Of a stretch of DNA of 64,000 nucleotides, positions 1 to 9,014 are shown piece after piece. Source of the stretch: Methylophilales bacterium. Lineage in GTDB: Bacteria > Pseudomonadota > Gammaproteobacteria > Burkholderiales > Methylophilaceae. The stretch is from NCBI GenBank assembly GCA_019823025.1, contig CP081940.1:124001-188000 (forward strand), read 5' to 3'. The position numbers and the translations under genes were made by a program. The notes under the pieces are model-generated. The model was not told the DNA's origin and made no database searches. It saw only the letters and a list, made by a program, of their open reading frames with translations. How positions within the stretch are numbered: position 1 is the stretch's first letter; the number at the start of each line of letters is the position of its first letter.

Positions 1-1440
1 CTCTCGACCGATACCGGAAGATTTGTAGCCACCAAATGCTGCATGAGCCGGGTATGCGTGGTAACAGTTAGTCCAAACTCGCCCAGCTTGGATACCCTTA
101 CCCATTCTAAATGCGGTATTACCATTTCTTGTCCATACACCCGCACCTAAACCATAAAGTGTATCATTCGCAATCTCTAACGCTTCCGCCTCATCTTTAA
201 AGGTAGTTACAGATACTACTGGACCAAATATTTCTTCTTGGAAAATGCGCATTTTATTACTGCCTTTAAATACGGTGGGCTCAATATAGTAACCATCTGC
301 ATGCTCACCTTCAAGCATAGTTCTATTACCACCAGTGAGAAGTTCAGCACCTTCTTCTTGACCAAGCTTAATATATGAAAGTATTTTTTCCATTTGCTCG
401 CTAGATGCTTGTGCCCCAATCATTGTTGATGCCTCTAAAGGACTCCCCTGGGTAACAGCTTTTACTCGCTCAAGTGCTCTTTCCATAAATTGATCGTATA
501 TAGATTCTTGGATTACTGCACGTGATGGACAGGTACATACTTCACCTTGGTTTAAGGCAAACATCGTAAACCCTTCTAATGCTTTATCAAAGAAGCTATC
601 ATCTTTATCCATAATGTCTTCAAAGAAAATGTTTGGTGACTTACCACCTAATTCAAGTGTGACGGGAATAATATTTTGTGAAGCATACTGCATGATTAGG
701 CGACCAGTTGTTGTTTCACCTGTGAACGCAATTTTTGCTATACGTGAAGAGCTTGCTAAAGGCTTTCCTGCTTCCAATCCAAAGCCATTTACTACATTCA
801 ACACTCCAGCAGGAAGAAGGTCTCCAATAATCTCTATTAACTCCATAATAGAAACAGGAGTTTGTTCTGCTGGCTTAAGCACAATACAGTTACCTGCGGC
901 TAAAGCTGGCGCTAATTTCCATACTGCCATAAGGATAGGGAAGTTCCATGGAATGATTTGCCCGACAACACCTAAAGGCTCATGAAAATGGTATGCCATT
1001 GTCTCATGATCTATTTCTCCAATTGAACCTTCTTGAGCTCGAACTGCACTTGCGAAATACCTAAAATGATCGATTGCTAGAGGTATATCAGCAGCCATTG
1101 TTTCTCTTATTGGCTTTCCATTATCAATTGTTTCAGCAAGCGCAATAGTCTCTAGATTTTGTTCCATCCTATCAGCTATTTTGAGAAGAATGTTTGCGCG
1201 TTCAGTTGCACTTGTTTTACCCCAGCCATCTTTTGCAGCATGTGCAGCATCTAAAGCTAAATTTATATCTTTTTCATTTGATCTCGCTACCTCACAAAAA
1301 GGCTTCCCTGAAATAGGAGTAATATTTTCAAAGTATTTACCATCAGCTGGTTTGACCCATTTATTGTTTATGTAGTTATCATACTTTTCTTTGCCATAAG
1401 GGCTTTTTACGCCTAAGTTTTTCAATGTATCGAAAGCCAT
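1..1440 (-). CDS. NAD-dependent aldehyde dehydrogenase, ExaC/AldB type (3' end cut by window edge)
   Basis: Oxidises an aldehyde, probably acetaldehyde or another short aldehyde, to the acid with NAD. The 480 visible codons run from the start at 1440 leftward to the window edge. The family is about 505 residues long, so only about 25 C-terminal residues are missing. Visible marks are the substrate/cofactor stretch [10 protein letters not shown], the general-base motif LELGGKSPN, the catalytic cysteine in [11 protein letters not shown] and the late motif EEIFGPVVS. The start is well supported by AGGAGA a few bases upstream. It stands alone on this strand, with tRNA-Ser divergent from it. Assignment to the acetaldehyde-active branch rests on overall resemblance; the natural substrate is inferred. 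Confidence 0.93.
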   Translation of the reverse strand, partial: MAFDTLKNLGVKSPYGKEKYDNYINNKWVKPADGKYFENITPISGKPFCEVARSNEKDINLALDAAHAAKDGWGKTSATERANILLKIADRMEQNLETIALAETIDNGKPIRETMAADIPLAIDHFRYFASAVRAQEGSIGEIDHETMAYHFHEPLGVVGQIIPWNFPILMAVWKLAPALAAGNCIVLKPAEQTPVSIMELIEIIGDLLPAGVLNVVNGFGLEAGKPLASSSRIAKIAFTGETTTGRLIMQYASQNIIPVTLELGGKSPNIFFEDIMDKDDSFFDKALEGFTMFALNQGEVCTCPSRAVIQESIYDQFMERALERVKAVTQGSPLEASTMIGAQASSEQMEKILSYIKLGQEEGAELLTGGNRTMLEGEHADGYYIEPTVFKGSNKMRIFQEEIFGPVVSVTTFKDEAEALEIANDTLYGLGAGVWTRNGNTAFRMGKGIQAGRVWTNCYHAYPAHAAFGGYKSSGIGRE

Positions 1441-1627
1441 GATTTCTCCTGTTTAGATTTTGATTATATTGGATTAAATTTTGTTTATTATTTACAGTAG
1501 ATTAATACTAATATCGCTATAAATCAAGCGCTTTAAAATCTAAAACTCTTATAGGTCATATATATGAATTTTAAACAATAGTTTTGCTTAATATTGTATT
1601 TTTATTAAATATGAGCTGGGTTAGATA

Positions 1628-1633
1628 TATAAT
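1628..1633 (+). promoter_or_regulatory. -10 element of the tRNA-Ser promoter
   Basis: A perfect TATAAT lies 13 bases before the first base of tRNA-Ser(GGA), so transcription would begin close to the mature 5' end. The -35 hexamer at the right distance (TTAAAT) is poor. The call rests on position and the perfect -10. Confidence 0.45.
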
Positions 1634-1646
1634 TCATAAAAAATAC

Positions 1647-1737
1647 GGAAGGGTGGATGAGTGGTTTAAGTCGCACGCTTGGAAAGCGTGTTTAGGGTAC
1701 CCCCCTAACGCGGGTTCGAATCCCGCTCCTTCCGCCA
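1647..1737 (+). tRNA. tRNA-Ser (anticodon GGA)
   Basis: Reads UCC/UCU serine codons. The acceptor strand GGAAGGG pairs with TCCTTCC through a G-T closing pair. The anticodon loop sits in CGCTTGGAAAGCG, a long variable arm typical of serine tRNAs follows (AGGGTACCCCCCT), and the T arm GCGGGTTCGAATCCCGC is intact. The 3' CCA is encoded. No copy of the tRNA 3' end was seen elsewhere in the window, so there is no sign of an integrated element bounded by it here. Confidence 0.97.
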
Positions 1738-1847
1738 CTTATAAATAAATATATCTAATTTTATGAATAGCTTACCAAAGTAATTAGCAAAAATTTATAA
1801 AATAAAATAGATTTAGCAAAGTGCCGATTAAAATATTAAATAAAAAT

Positions 1848-2969
1848 TTATTTGCAATTTTCTCTGCTGTTAACAAAACCAACACTTATTACTTGATCAA
1901 GAGGATAACTTGAAAAATAAAATTTTTCGCGGTATTCAATAGATGAATATATAGAAACTCTCTTACGATTTAAAATTTTTTTAGAAATACCCTTTTCAAA
2001 GTTAAATAAATGTACGCCATTTCCCCTATACCCACCCCATAATAGATCAACTGGTTCTCCAAGCTTATTACACATTGGCTTTATGGTATAAACCATTGGC
2101 GTTTCTTGTATATTTGCAATTTTATTAAACTCCTTACCGTCTCGTGAATAGAATAGTGTCGAAATTGTATTTTCAGGATTTTCTTTATTTCCAGCCCAGC
2201 CTGTGGCTATTAAAAGACCATTTGCTGAATCGTTAAAAGCATATATTTGAGTATGTTCAGGATTTGTAAATACTAGTTGAGCTTTTTTTAAATCTTTAGT
2301 TTTAAAAACACCAGAATTTGCAACAATATAAAGATAAGACTCAAATATCATAAAACCATTGATTTGTACTATTGCCGAATTAAGAGTATCAATTTTCCTC
2401 TTTTTCCAATTAAATCCATCATCAGAAAGAAAAATTGCTGATGAGTTGTCAGCTGTACCTGCAATATATGTATTTTTATATTTTGTAATAGAGCGGAAAC
2501 CATGCTCATTGGAAGAAAAAGTATTAAATTTTTTCAAATCATCTGTAAATAGAATTTTTCCAGATTTTGTATCTGTATCAAAAACTAAAAATAAACGTTC
2601 GTCATTATCATTAAAAGTGCTTCTAAGCTGAAAATCTGGATCCACATGAACACCAAGATCTACTAGCAAATCAAACATATTTCTATCTTCATTAAAGATA
2701 TAAATTTGATTTGAGTTATTAACTTCATGAACAAAAAGAAAAAGCTTCCCTTTAAATTTATTGATGCTAAAGCCATATGCAATATCAAGGCCAGGGGAAA
2801 AATTTTCTGAGGGTACAAAGTTTACTGGTATCGTTGAAATTTGAATGCTTGGGGGGGAGCTTGCTATAACGTTACTAAAATAGATACTATAAATTATAAA
2901 TATAAAAAATAACTTAAGTTTGTTCATTTTTTTTGGTGGTTTTTCAAGGTATAGGTTATTTATTTTCAT
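1848..2969 (-). CDS. Exported Asp-box (BNR-like) beta-propeller protein of unknown function
   Basis: Not a family I can name. Residues 15-37 form a signal peptide (start MNKLKLFF, hydrophobic core FIFIIYSIYF, probable cleavage after NVIA), so translation may really begin at the internal ATG at 2927. The mature part has repeated beta-rich units, including an Asp-box-like motif SDDGFNWKK and a second degenerate one, YSRDGKEFNK, as in sialidase-type propellers. It is the last gene of the leftward glycan cluster, separated from the GT9 gene by about 180 bases. Probably periplasmic or surface-located, possibly binding glycan; function is inference. Confidence 0.6.
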   Translation of the reverse strand: MKINNLYLEKPPKKMNKLKLFFIFIIYSIYFSNVIASSPPSIQISTIPVNFVPSENFSPGLDIAYGFSINKFKGKLFLFVHEVNNSNQIYIFNEDRNMFDLLVDLGVHVDPDFQLRSTFNDNDERLFLVFDTDTKSGKILFTDDLKKFNTFSSNEHGFRSITKYKNTYIAGTADNSSAIFLSDDGFNWKKRKIDTLNSAIVQINGFMIFESYLYIVANSGVFKTKDLKKAQLVFTNPEHTQIYAFNDSANGLLIATGWAGNKENPENTISTLFYSRDGKEFNKIANIQETPMVYTIKPMCNKLGEPVDLLWGGYRGNGVHLFNFEKGISKKILNRKRVSIYSSIEYREKFYFSSYPLDQVISVGFVNSRENCK

Positions 2970-3147
2970 TGTTAAGTAGTTAAAATCAGCTCACGCTTTA
3001 ATTATAATTAGTGTTTAATAAAAAATAATAATTTTAAACATTTTCATTTATTTAATTAAAAAATCAAGCTTCACAGTCTTAAAGAAAAGAATGCTTCTTT
3101 ACTAACCAGAAAAACCACTTTAACATTAGATTAGAATATAAAGGACT

Positions 3148-4056
3148 TTACTTAAATAAACCGCAAGACTTTTTAATTTCTCCCAATAGATCAACATAAG
3201 AAAGTTTTTTAAGATCTTTTGATACTAAAGTTATAAATGGAGGTCTTGTTAATTCTGATTTTTGCCCAGAGGTTGTTGGTCCAAAAAGTGCAATCCCAGG
3301 TTTTCTTAAACAAGAAGCTATATGGCAAGGCCCAGAATCGTTTCCTATTATAAATGATGAGTTATAAATTACTCCAGCCAAATTACCCCAGCTTAACGAT
3401 TCAAATACGTGACCAATAAGTGATTGCTTCAAGTCTAATTCATCCGGACCTAAAATATTTATTACATCATAGCCCCTAATCATAAATTCTTTTGCTATCT
3501 CTTTATAAAATGGCCATCTTTTTTCCTTATGTTTTTTTGATGAACCAGGAATTAAGACAACATAATTCTTTGATATATTATTTTTTTTTAATAAGAGAGA
3601 AACATTATTTACCATCCAAGAAAGATCTGGGTCAAATATCTCTTTTGATTTCATTCCATTATTCTTTAGCATATCTATTAAACCCTGAAGTCCAGATACG
3701 GGATGGTCAGCTCTTTTAGTTGTTATCCATAATGCATTTTTCAGTAAAATAAATTTGTATATCAGTGTTCTTTGAGAATTTTGTAAGTCATAAACATATG
3801 AAAAATTATAGGAGTGAAGTTGCTTAACTAATTTATAATAAATCTTTAAATTCCATAAAGAAACACGGTTATCTTCAATAATATTATTGAAATATGGGGT
3901 TATCATCATTAGTTTTTTATATAATGATGATGTTAGTAAGATAATATGAGCATTTGGGTGTCTCCTTTTAATGCTTTTGAATATTCCATCTGATTGGATT
4001 AGGTCACCAAATGCACCATGCTTTATTATCAGTATGTTTTGTTTTTTTTGTTGCAT
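3148..4056 (-). CDS. Glycosyltransferase family 9 (heptosyltransferase-like)
   Basis: GT9 enzymes such as WaaC and WaaF transfer ADP-heptose to lipopolysaccharide at the cytoplasmic face of the inner membrane. The N terminus carries the GT-B acceptor-domain motif KHGAFGDLIQSDGIF. The C-terminal domain carries the donor-site motif GNDSGPCHIA followed by LFGPTT, both typical of the family. The 302 residues are slightly short. The start overlaps the upstream GT4 gene by 28 bases, implying translational coupling. The donor sugar cannot be read from sequence; heptose is the family default. Confidence 0.87.
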   Translation of the reverse strand: MQQKKQNILIIKHGAFGDLIQSDGIFKSIKRRHPNAHIILLTSSLYKKLMMITPYFNNIIEDNRVSLWNLKIYYKLVKQLHSYNFSYVYDLQNSQRTLIYKFILLKNALWITTKRADHPVSGLQGLIDMLKNNGMKSKEIFDPDLSWMVNNVSLLLKKNNISKNYVVLIPGSSKKHKEKRWPFYKEIAKEFMIRGYDVINILGPDELDLKQSLIGHVFESLSWGNLAGVIYNSSFIIGNDSGPCHIASCLRKPGIALFGPTTSGQKSELTRPPFITLVSKDLKKLSYVDLLGEIKKSCGLFK

Positions 4057-5093
4057 GCTTTATTTTTCAATTTACTAATCGAGTTATATATATTCATGAT
4101 GTTCTCAGAGAAGGCTCGCTCACTATAGTATTCTAGAAATTTTTTATATCCATTTTTTGCTAACAGCTTTCCAAGCACATGATCATTAATTACTTTTTTA
4201 ATAGCACTAACTAGCTGATCAACATTGTCAATTTCAACAAGCAAACCATCGTAGTTATCAATAATAATAGCTTTTGGTCCAGGTGATTTACAGCTAACAT
4301 TTGGCTTTTTTGCTGCCCATGCCTCAATAATAACTGCTCCAAAAGCATCATTTCTTGATGGAAAAACACAAATATCTGCAGATGCCATTAACGCCTCTTT
4401 ATCATCCCTCCATCCAAGAAACTTTACACGACAGGATAAACCAAGCCTTTCAGTTTGTTCTTTTAAGTCCTTAGTAAGTGGTCCTGTACCTGCAATCCAA
4501 AGGTATGCTTCAGGAATTTTAACCATTGCATTTATTAAAATATCTATACCCTTCACTGGATGAAGTCGTGATAATGATAATAGTAGTGGTTTATCTTCTG
4601 GTGTATCAAAATCTTTTCTTGATAATTTTGTAGAAATATTTTTTTTTGTATAGATTGGCAGCTCATATATTTTTGAAAGCTCTATGCCTTGTGCAGCTAT
4701 ATGAATTTTTAATTCCTTTGTAAGTGCGATGTGATAATCACAGGCCTTAAATCTTTTAACACCTCTATAGCCACTATGCCAACCAATATTAACGTGTTCT
4801 CCATTTATCAAAAAACTACTAGCTCGCCCCATCCAATAGTGAGCAATATCTGGCTTAAATTCTTTAATAACTTTAGATATTATAAATTTAGTTGAACATT
4901 TGAATAATTTATTAAATGAAACTGCTTTATACGGAATTTTAAGCTCTCTTAGCTTTGTAATACCTTTTATATTTTTTTTATTTACTATTGCATATTGTTC
5001 TACATTGATATTATTTAATGCAGTGAGTGCATCAATATAAAATATCTCCGCTCCTCCATCAGAGTAACCTCCCATTAGTTGCAATACTTTCAA
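4029..5093 (-). CDS. Glycosyltransferase family 4
   Basis: A GT-B fold retaining glycosyltransferase acting on a lipid-linked or LPS glycan in the cytoplasm. The N terminus has the glycine-rich entry motif GGYSDGGAEIFYID. The C-terminal half has LSRLHPVKGIDILI and the donor-binding stretch PSRNDAFGAVIIEAWA, the E-x7-E-like signature of GT4. The 354 residues are normal for the family. It overlaps the GT9 gene downstream and the GINT1-like gene upstream (4 bases, ATGA-type), so the three form one translational unit. Substrate specificity is unknown. Confidence 0.88.
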   Translation of the reverse strand: MKVLQLMGGYSDGGAEIFYIDALTALNNINVEQYAIVNKKNIKGITKLRELKIPYKAVSFNKLFKCSTKFIISKVIKEFKPDIAHYWMGRASSFLINGEHVNIGWHSGYRGVKRFKACDYHIALTKELKIHIAAQGIELSKIYELPIYTKKNISTKLSRKDFDTPEDKPLLLSLSRLHPVKGIDILINAMVKIPEAYLWIAGTGPLTKDLKEQTERLGLSCRVKFLGWRDDKEALMASADICVFPSRNDAFGAVIIEAWAAKKPNVSCKSPGPKAIIIDNYDGLLVEIDNVDQLVSAIKKVINDHVLGKLLAKNGYKKFLEYYSERAFSENIMNIYNSISKLKNKACNKKNKTY

Positions 5094-6004
5094 AATTTAA
5101 TTTTTCTAATAAATGGGATTAATCTACCTAATTTTCTTTGCCAATTAATCCATTTTCTGGAACTTGAAAAATCTTGTTTTTTACAGTCTATCAATGTCAT
5201 ATCTCCGCATCCTGAAATAGTATGTAATCCATCAGAAAACTCCTTATGTAAATAAGGTTTTATTGATTTTATCTTTTTTGCTTTAAAGGTTTTTGGAGTG
5301 AGTTCTAATATTTTAATAATATTAATTTGTCCACCATATGTTCTACTGGAATCTTGAACAGGTAAATGTATTAGATTGTCTGATATGTATGGTTTGCCTC
5401 CAGGTCGACTTAATTCAATATTGTTGCTGACAGGGTTTTTATCATGAACTTTCCAATCTCCCAATAATCTATCAGAATATGCAATATTCATTTCTCTAAG
5501 AGCTTTCTTATTTTTCCCTGGTAATGAATAAAACATCCACCATTTACTATTATGCTTAATTATACTTGTATCTATCATAGGTGTGTTTGGAATCACTTCC
5601 TTTACTCTCTTCCATTTTGTTGGAAAATTTAACGCTTCATATATATATGTCTTTCCAGACTTGCTTGACTCAGGGACCATATAAATTTTATTCCCATCCT
5701 CAATAAGAAAAGGGTAGGATAAATGTGTTTTTTCATTTAATACGTTCTGAGTTGATAATTTTTTTAAATTTTTATCAAAAGTAATACAATCAATCCTCCC
5801 TTTTTTTTCTCTGTAATCTAAAAATTCAACAAACAAATAAAGTTTATTATTTTTCCAAATGCCAAATGGATCGGCAAAAAATTGATATGAATTATCAGGT
5901 TGAACCCAAATAATATTTTTTTTACTTGGTTTTTGTGAAAATTTTAAAAGGGGTTGTTTAGCAATGCCAACTATCCATAAATCAGTTTCATATTTTTTTT
6001 TCAT
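5090..6004 (-). CDS. GINT1-like five-bladed propeller protein (glycan-modifying, putative)
   Basis: Resembles the N-terminal propeller domain of plant glucosamine inositolphosphorylceramide transferase (GINT1), which has bacterial relatives in polysaccharide loci. Blade motifs are ADPFGIW (about residue 44), LSYPFLIED, DTSIIKHNSKWWMFYS, LSRPGGKPY and GLHTISG, spaced as in GH43-like five-bladed folds. No signal peptide or membrane segment is visible, so it should act in the cytoplasm with the adjacent glycosyltransferases. The classic GINT1 C-terminal transferase domain is absent, as in many bacterial forms. Family assignment is from memory of these motifs; activity is unknown. Confidence 0.65.
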   Translation of the reverse strand: MKKKYETDLWIVGIAKQPLLKFSQKPSKKNIIWVQPDNSYQFFADPFGIWKNNKLYLFVEFLDYREKKGRIDCITFDKNLKKLSTQNVLNEKTHLSYPFLIEDGNKIYMVPESSKSGKTYIYEALNFPTKWKRVKEVIPNTPMIDTSIIKHNSKWWMFYSLPGKNKKALREMNIAYSDRLLGDWKVHDKNPVSNNIELSRPGGKPYISDNLIHLPVQDSSRTYGGQINIIKILELTPKTFKAKKIKSIKPYLHKEFSDGLHTISGCGDMTLIDCKKQDFSSSRKWINWQRKLGRLIPFIRKIKF

Positions 6005-6035
6005 TTATTTTTTTAATTATTCATGAGTTTAGTTA

Positions 6036-7385
6036 TCAAATACCTTTATTACTCAAAGGAATAATCCCAATAGAAGCAGTATCTTCAAGGAAGAGAAATA
6101 GTTTTTTATCTTTAAATTTTAAGTCTCTTATTCTCTCTTTCACAGATATTCTTTTTAATTCTGTCGGCATTTTTTTAGAATTTAATTTAAAGAACCATAG
6201 AGATTTATTTGCCATTGATGCTGCAACATATGTTTTTTTTCCTATTTTTATAACTTCAGAAATTCCAATCGAAGGAACAAAATATTTAATCGGTTCTATA
6301 AAGCTTTTTACTTTATGCGATTTGGAGATAGGTGCCTCTTCTCCATAATGAGCGCCATATGATGCAAGAGGCCATCCATAGTTCTTTTTTTTAGCTGCTA
6401 ACTCATTAAATTCAATTATATTAATCTCATCACCACCAGCTGGCCCATGTTCAGTTTCAAGTAAAAAATTATTTTTTTTATCATAATATAAACCTTCTGG
6501 ATTGCGGTGTCCCATAGAAATAATCTCGTAGGTTGTATCATGGATATTAATTTTTATAATTTTCCCATTAACTTTTGAGATTTCTTGAGATAGATAGCTT
6601 GATTTACGTCCATATGTGCCAATTGAAAGAAGAATGTGATCATTATCAAATGCTACAATTCTGCCACCAGCTTCATGAGCGTTAAATTTTCGATTGAATT
6701 TTATGCAGTCAGTTGCTGAAAATAACTTTATAAAGTTAATTTTTTTATAGTCTATCTTTGAAAAGAGGACTCCGGTATTCCAGCAATCATTTGAAATTTC
6801 TTCGGTATATGATAAAAAAATTAAATTATTTGAAATTGTCAAATCTTTAAAAGAAAATCTTGATTCGGACTCATCTCCTTTTAAAAACTGTTTTTCATTT
6901 AAAAATAAATTTAGATTATTTTCAACTTGCTGAAACTCGATCTTTTCGTTGCCAATATAATCAGAGAATCCCAATATACCTCTTGAGGATAAAATAAATA
7001 ATTTGTCATCATAAAAGTCTAGATATCCACTTCCAGGGGTTATCTTTGCAATCCCGTGGGCAAATATTTGAGGTTCAATTAAATATTTATCCATCACTAA
7101 TCCATCAGCTAATAAAACATCATTTTCTTTTGAAGCGGTAATATTTCTTAAAGACTTTTTCGCATTTAATTCTAAATCTAAATAAAATTTTCTTAAATTT
7201 TGAATTCTTGTTTCTTCAGTTACGATATCCTTATAATCAAATCCATATTTTAAGAATTTTTTTATAGTGTCATCGTAACCTCGTCCAAAAGGCCATATTT
7301 CTTGTTTTAAAAACTGTGCCCCTAGAAAAAAGCTTACGATAAGTAATAAAGAGAAAATGAATGATTTTTTTGATAACATAAACAT
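6036..7385 (-). CDS. Membrane-anchored PQQ-type sugar dehydrogenase-like protein
   Basis: A six-bladed propeller of the glucose/sorbosone dehydrogenase family, whose soluble members oxidise aldoses in the periplasm with PQQ. Residues 6-24 are a hydrophobic N-terminal anchor (FIFSLLLIVSFFLGAQ) without a clear cleavage site. The candidate catalytic histidine lies in AHEAGGR, and the family motifs GHRNPEGLYYD and ETEHGPAGGDE are intact. A long N-terminal insert of about 100 residues precedes the propeller. It opens the leftward glycan cluster, about 30 bases before the GINT1-like gene. Whether it binds PQQ is unproven; no PQQ synthesis genes are in the window. Confidence 0.72.
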   Translation of the reverse strand: MFMLSKKSFIFSLLLIVSFFLGAQFLKQEIWPFGRGYDDTIKKFLKYGFDYKDIVTEETRIQNLRKFYLDLELNAKKSLRNITASKENDVLLADGLVMDKYLIEPQIFAHGIAKITPGSGYLDFYDDKLFILSSRGILGFSDYIGNEKIEFQQVENNLNLFLNEKQFLKGDESESRFSFKDLTISNNLIFLSYTEEISNDCWNTGVLFSKIDYKKINFIKLFSATDCIKFNRKFNAHEAGGRIVAFDNDHILLSIGTYGRKSSYLSQEISKVNGKIIKINIHDTTYEIISMGHRNPEGLYYDKKNNFLLETEHGPAGGDEINIIEFNELAAKKKNYGWPLASYGAHYGEEAPISKSHKVKSFIEPIKYFVPSIGISEVIKIGKKTYVAASMANKSLWFFKLNSKKMPTELKRISVKERIRDLKFKDKKLFLFLEDTASIGIIPLSNKGI

Positions 7386-7430
7386 ATTTAAAAGTACGGT
7401 AATTAAATAAATTTTAACCCAATATGATTG

Positions 7431-7619
7431 ATGTCTATGAAAAAAATAAAAAAATGGATTTTAGTTTTTGGTCTTTGGGCTTTTATTGGCTTATTAATAC
7501 ACAATCAATTTAACCCAAATACAGTTTTTGGGAGTGTAATGGGAAGTGCTTTTATTTTTATTTGGTTTGGGGTTCTTATTATCGCAATCTTTATAAGACA
7601 AAAATTAAAAAAGAAATAA
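7431..7619 (+). CDS. Small membrane protein
   Basis: A 62-residue hypothetical protein with a basic N terminus and two hydrophobic segments, roughly residues 9-22 (ILVFGLWAFIGLLI) and 34-54, ending in a lysine-rich tail. Other possible starts are TTG at 7428 and ATG at 7437; none has a good ribosome site. Its stop overlaps the next start (TAATG). It is divergent from the leftward glycan cluster, with under 50 bases between them. Function unknown. Confidence 0.5.
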   Translation: MSMKKIKKWILVFGLWAFIGLLIHNQFNPNTVFGSVMGSAFIFIWFGVLIIAIFIRQKLKKK

Positions 7620-7855
7620 TGAAAAAATTACCTATTATTTTTCTTATGTTACAAATTATGGTTCTTGGTTGTAGTCATGATGAACAAACCTTCGAGTCTG
7701 GATATGATGATGGATATGCTGAGGGGTTTAATACTCAGTGTGAAGTTAGTAAAATTTCAATCAATGGTCATTGGGATTCAGCTGAGTACAGTAAAGGCTA
7801 TAAAGTAGGCAGAAAGGATGGAGTCAGAGCTTGTGAACTTTATCAAGAAAAATAA
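7619..7855 (+). CDS. Small lipoprotein with GY-rich repeats
   Basis: A 78-residue protein with a lipoprotein signal peptide ending in the lipobox VLGC (Cys18), so it is probably anchored in the outer or inner membrane. The mature part carries paired tyrosine-glycine motifs, SGYDDGYAEGF near residue 27 and KGYKVGRKDG near residue 61, and two further cysteines. An upstream in-frame TTG-type start at 7562 would bury the signal peptide, so the ATG at 7619 overlapping the previous stop is preferred. Its 3' end overlaps the next gene by 38 bases. Function unknown. Confidence 0.6.
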   Translation: MKKLPIIFLMLQIMVLGCSHDEQTFESGYDDGYAEGFNTQCEVSKISINGHWDSAEYSKGYKVGRKDGVRACELYQEK

Positions 7856-9005
7856 TTTCTTAATTTTTCTTATTTTTTTTACGCCAGTTTTATCATTGGC
7901 CGAAACAATTATTGATGATTACAGAAAGTATGATGTTACCAAAACTAAATTCACTTTAGAAAAGTCTGCGAAAGACCTAAGTTATCCGTGGGCACTGTCA
8001 TTTATTGACAAAACAAACGTTGTCATTACGGAAAAAGATGGCGGCCTTTATAAAGTGGATGTTCTATCAGGTAAAAAGCAAAAAATTAAACATAATATCC
8101 CTCATATAGGTTATGACGGTGGTGGGCAAGGAGGCCTGCTTGATGTTTATTTTAACCCTTCAGATGGTTATACTTATTTCACATATAGCCATAAATCATC
8201 TAAATTAAATCGATCAAAACAATTAAGCAAAAAATCAAGTACGGCAATCGCTCGCGGGAGATTAATTGAAAATGAAATTAAAGATTTTGAGATACTGCTG
8301 ATCGCAAAACCTGAATTTTTAGAAAATCGGCATTACGGTTCTAGAATAGCTATCAAAGGAGACGACTTATTTGTAAGCTTTGGAGAAAGAGGTCAAGGTA
8401 TGATCTCTCAAGATCCCTCAAAGCACCCAGGGAGTATTGTTCGTATCAAGACAGATGGTACAATCCCACCCGATAACCCACGTTTTATAAAGGAAAAGGA
8501 TTGGTTACCAGAAATCTATGTCATCGGTGTGAGGAATCCACAAGGAATAGCTATCTCTCCTCATGATGATGAGATATATTTCTCAAGTCATGGCCCACGC
8601 GGCGGAGATCATATAGGAGAAGTTGAGTTTGGGTCAAATTATGGTTGGAAGGATATTGCTTGGGGTGGAAGAGAATACTATGGTCTGAGTATTGGGGATA
8701 GCCCCTTTAAAAATAAGTATAAGAAGCCCTTAATAAGCTGGGTCCCTTCGATGGGAGTCAGTAGCATTCAATTTTATGAGGGCAGGGCGTTTCCTGAATG
8801 GCAAGGCGATTTATTAGTTGCATCATTAAATGGCGAAAGTTTAATTAGGCTGGATGTCAAGAATAACGAAATTGTTGCAAAGGAAATTATCTTCAATGAT
8901 AAGATTGGGAGAATAAGAGATTTTAAAATTGACTATAATGGAAATATTTACCTAATTAGTGATAGTCCAAAATCATATTTATGGAAACTATCTAAAATTT
9001 TATAA
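7818..9005 (+). CDS. Periplasmic PQQ-type aldose dehydrogenase-like protein
   Basis: Close in layout to E. coli YliI (aldose sugar dehydrogenase): about 370 mature residues forming a six-bladed propeller that should bind PQQ and oxidise sugars in the periplasm. It has a signal peptide (FLIFLIFFTPVLSLAE). The catalytic histidine candidate lies in NRHYGSRIA, and VRNPQGIAIS and SSHGPRGGDHIGE are the typical PQQ-side motifs. The GTG at 7833, with GGAG nine bases upstream, is an equally good start. It is far more family-typical than the anchored paralogue at 6036-7385. Cofactor use is inferred. Confidence 0.82.
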   Translation: MESELVNFIKKNNFLIFLIFFTPVLSLAETIIDDYRKYDVTKTKFTLEKSAKDLSYPWALSFIDKTNVVITEKDGGLYKVDVLSGKKQKIKHNIPHIGYDGGGQGGLLDVYFNPSDGYTYFTYSHKSSKLNRSKQLSKKSSTAIARGRLIENEIKDFEILLIAKPEFLENRHYGSRIAIKGDDLFVSFGERGQGMISQDPSKHPGSIVRIKTDGTIPPDNPRFIKEKDWLPEIYVIGVRNPQGIAISPHDDEIYFSSHGPRGGDHIGEVEFGSNYGWKDIAWGGREYYGLSIGDSPFKNKYKKPLISWVPSMGVSSIQFYEGRAFPEWQGDLLVASLNGESLIRLDVKNNEIVAKEIIFNDKIGRIRDFKIDYNGNIYLISDSPKSYLWKLSKIL

Positions 9006-9014
9006 GGATGTGAA

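Noticed and set aside
614..985. 123-codon plus-strand frame inside the aldehyde dehydrogenase gene
   Set aside because: The opposite strand encodes the dehydrogenase with all its motifs; this frame has no family resemblance.
1547..1570. Second copy of the GntR palindrome upstream of the aldehyde dehydrogenase
   Set aside because: Only partial similarity (TCTTATA and ATATATATGA) without inverted symmetry; likely chance in AT-rich sequence.
1647..7400. Genomic island integrated at tRNA-Ser
   Set aside because: The glycan cluster lies beside the tRNA, but no integrase and no repeat of the tRNA 3' end was seen in the window.
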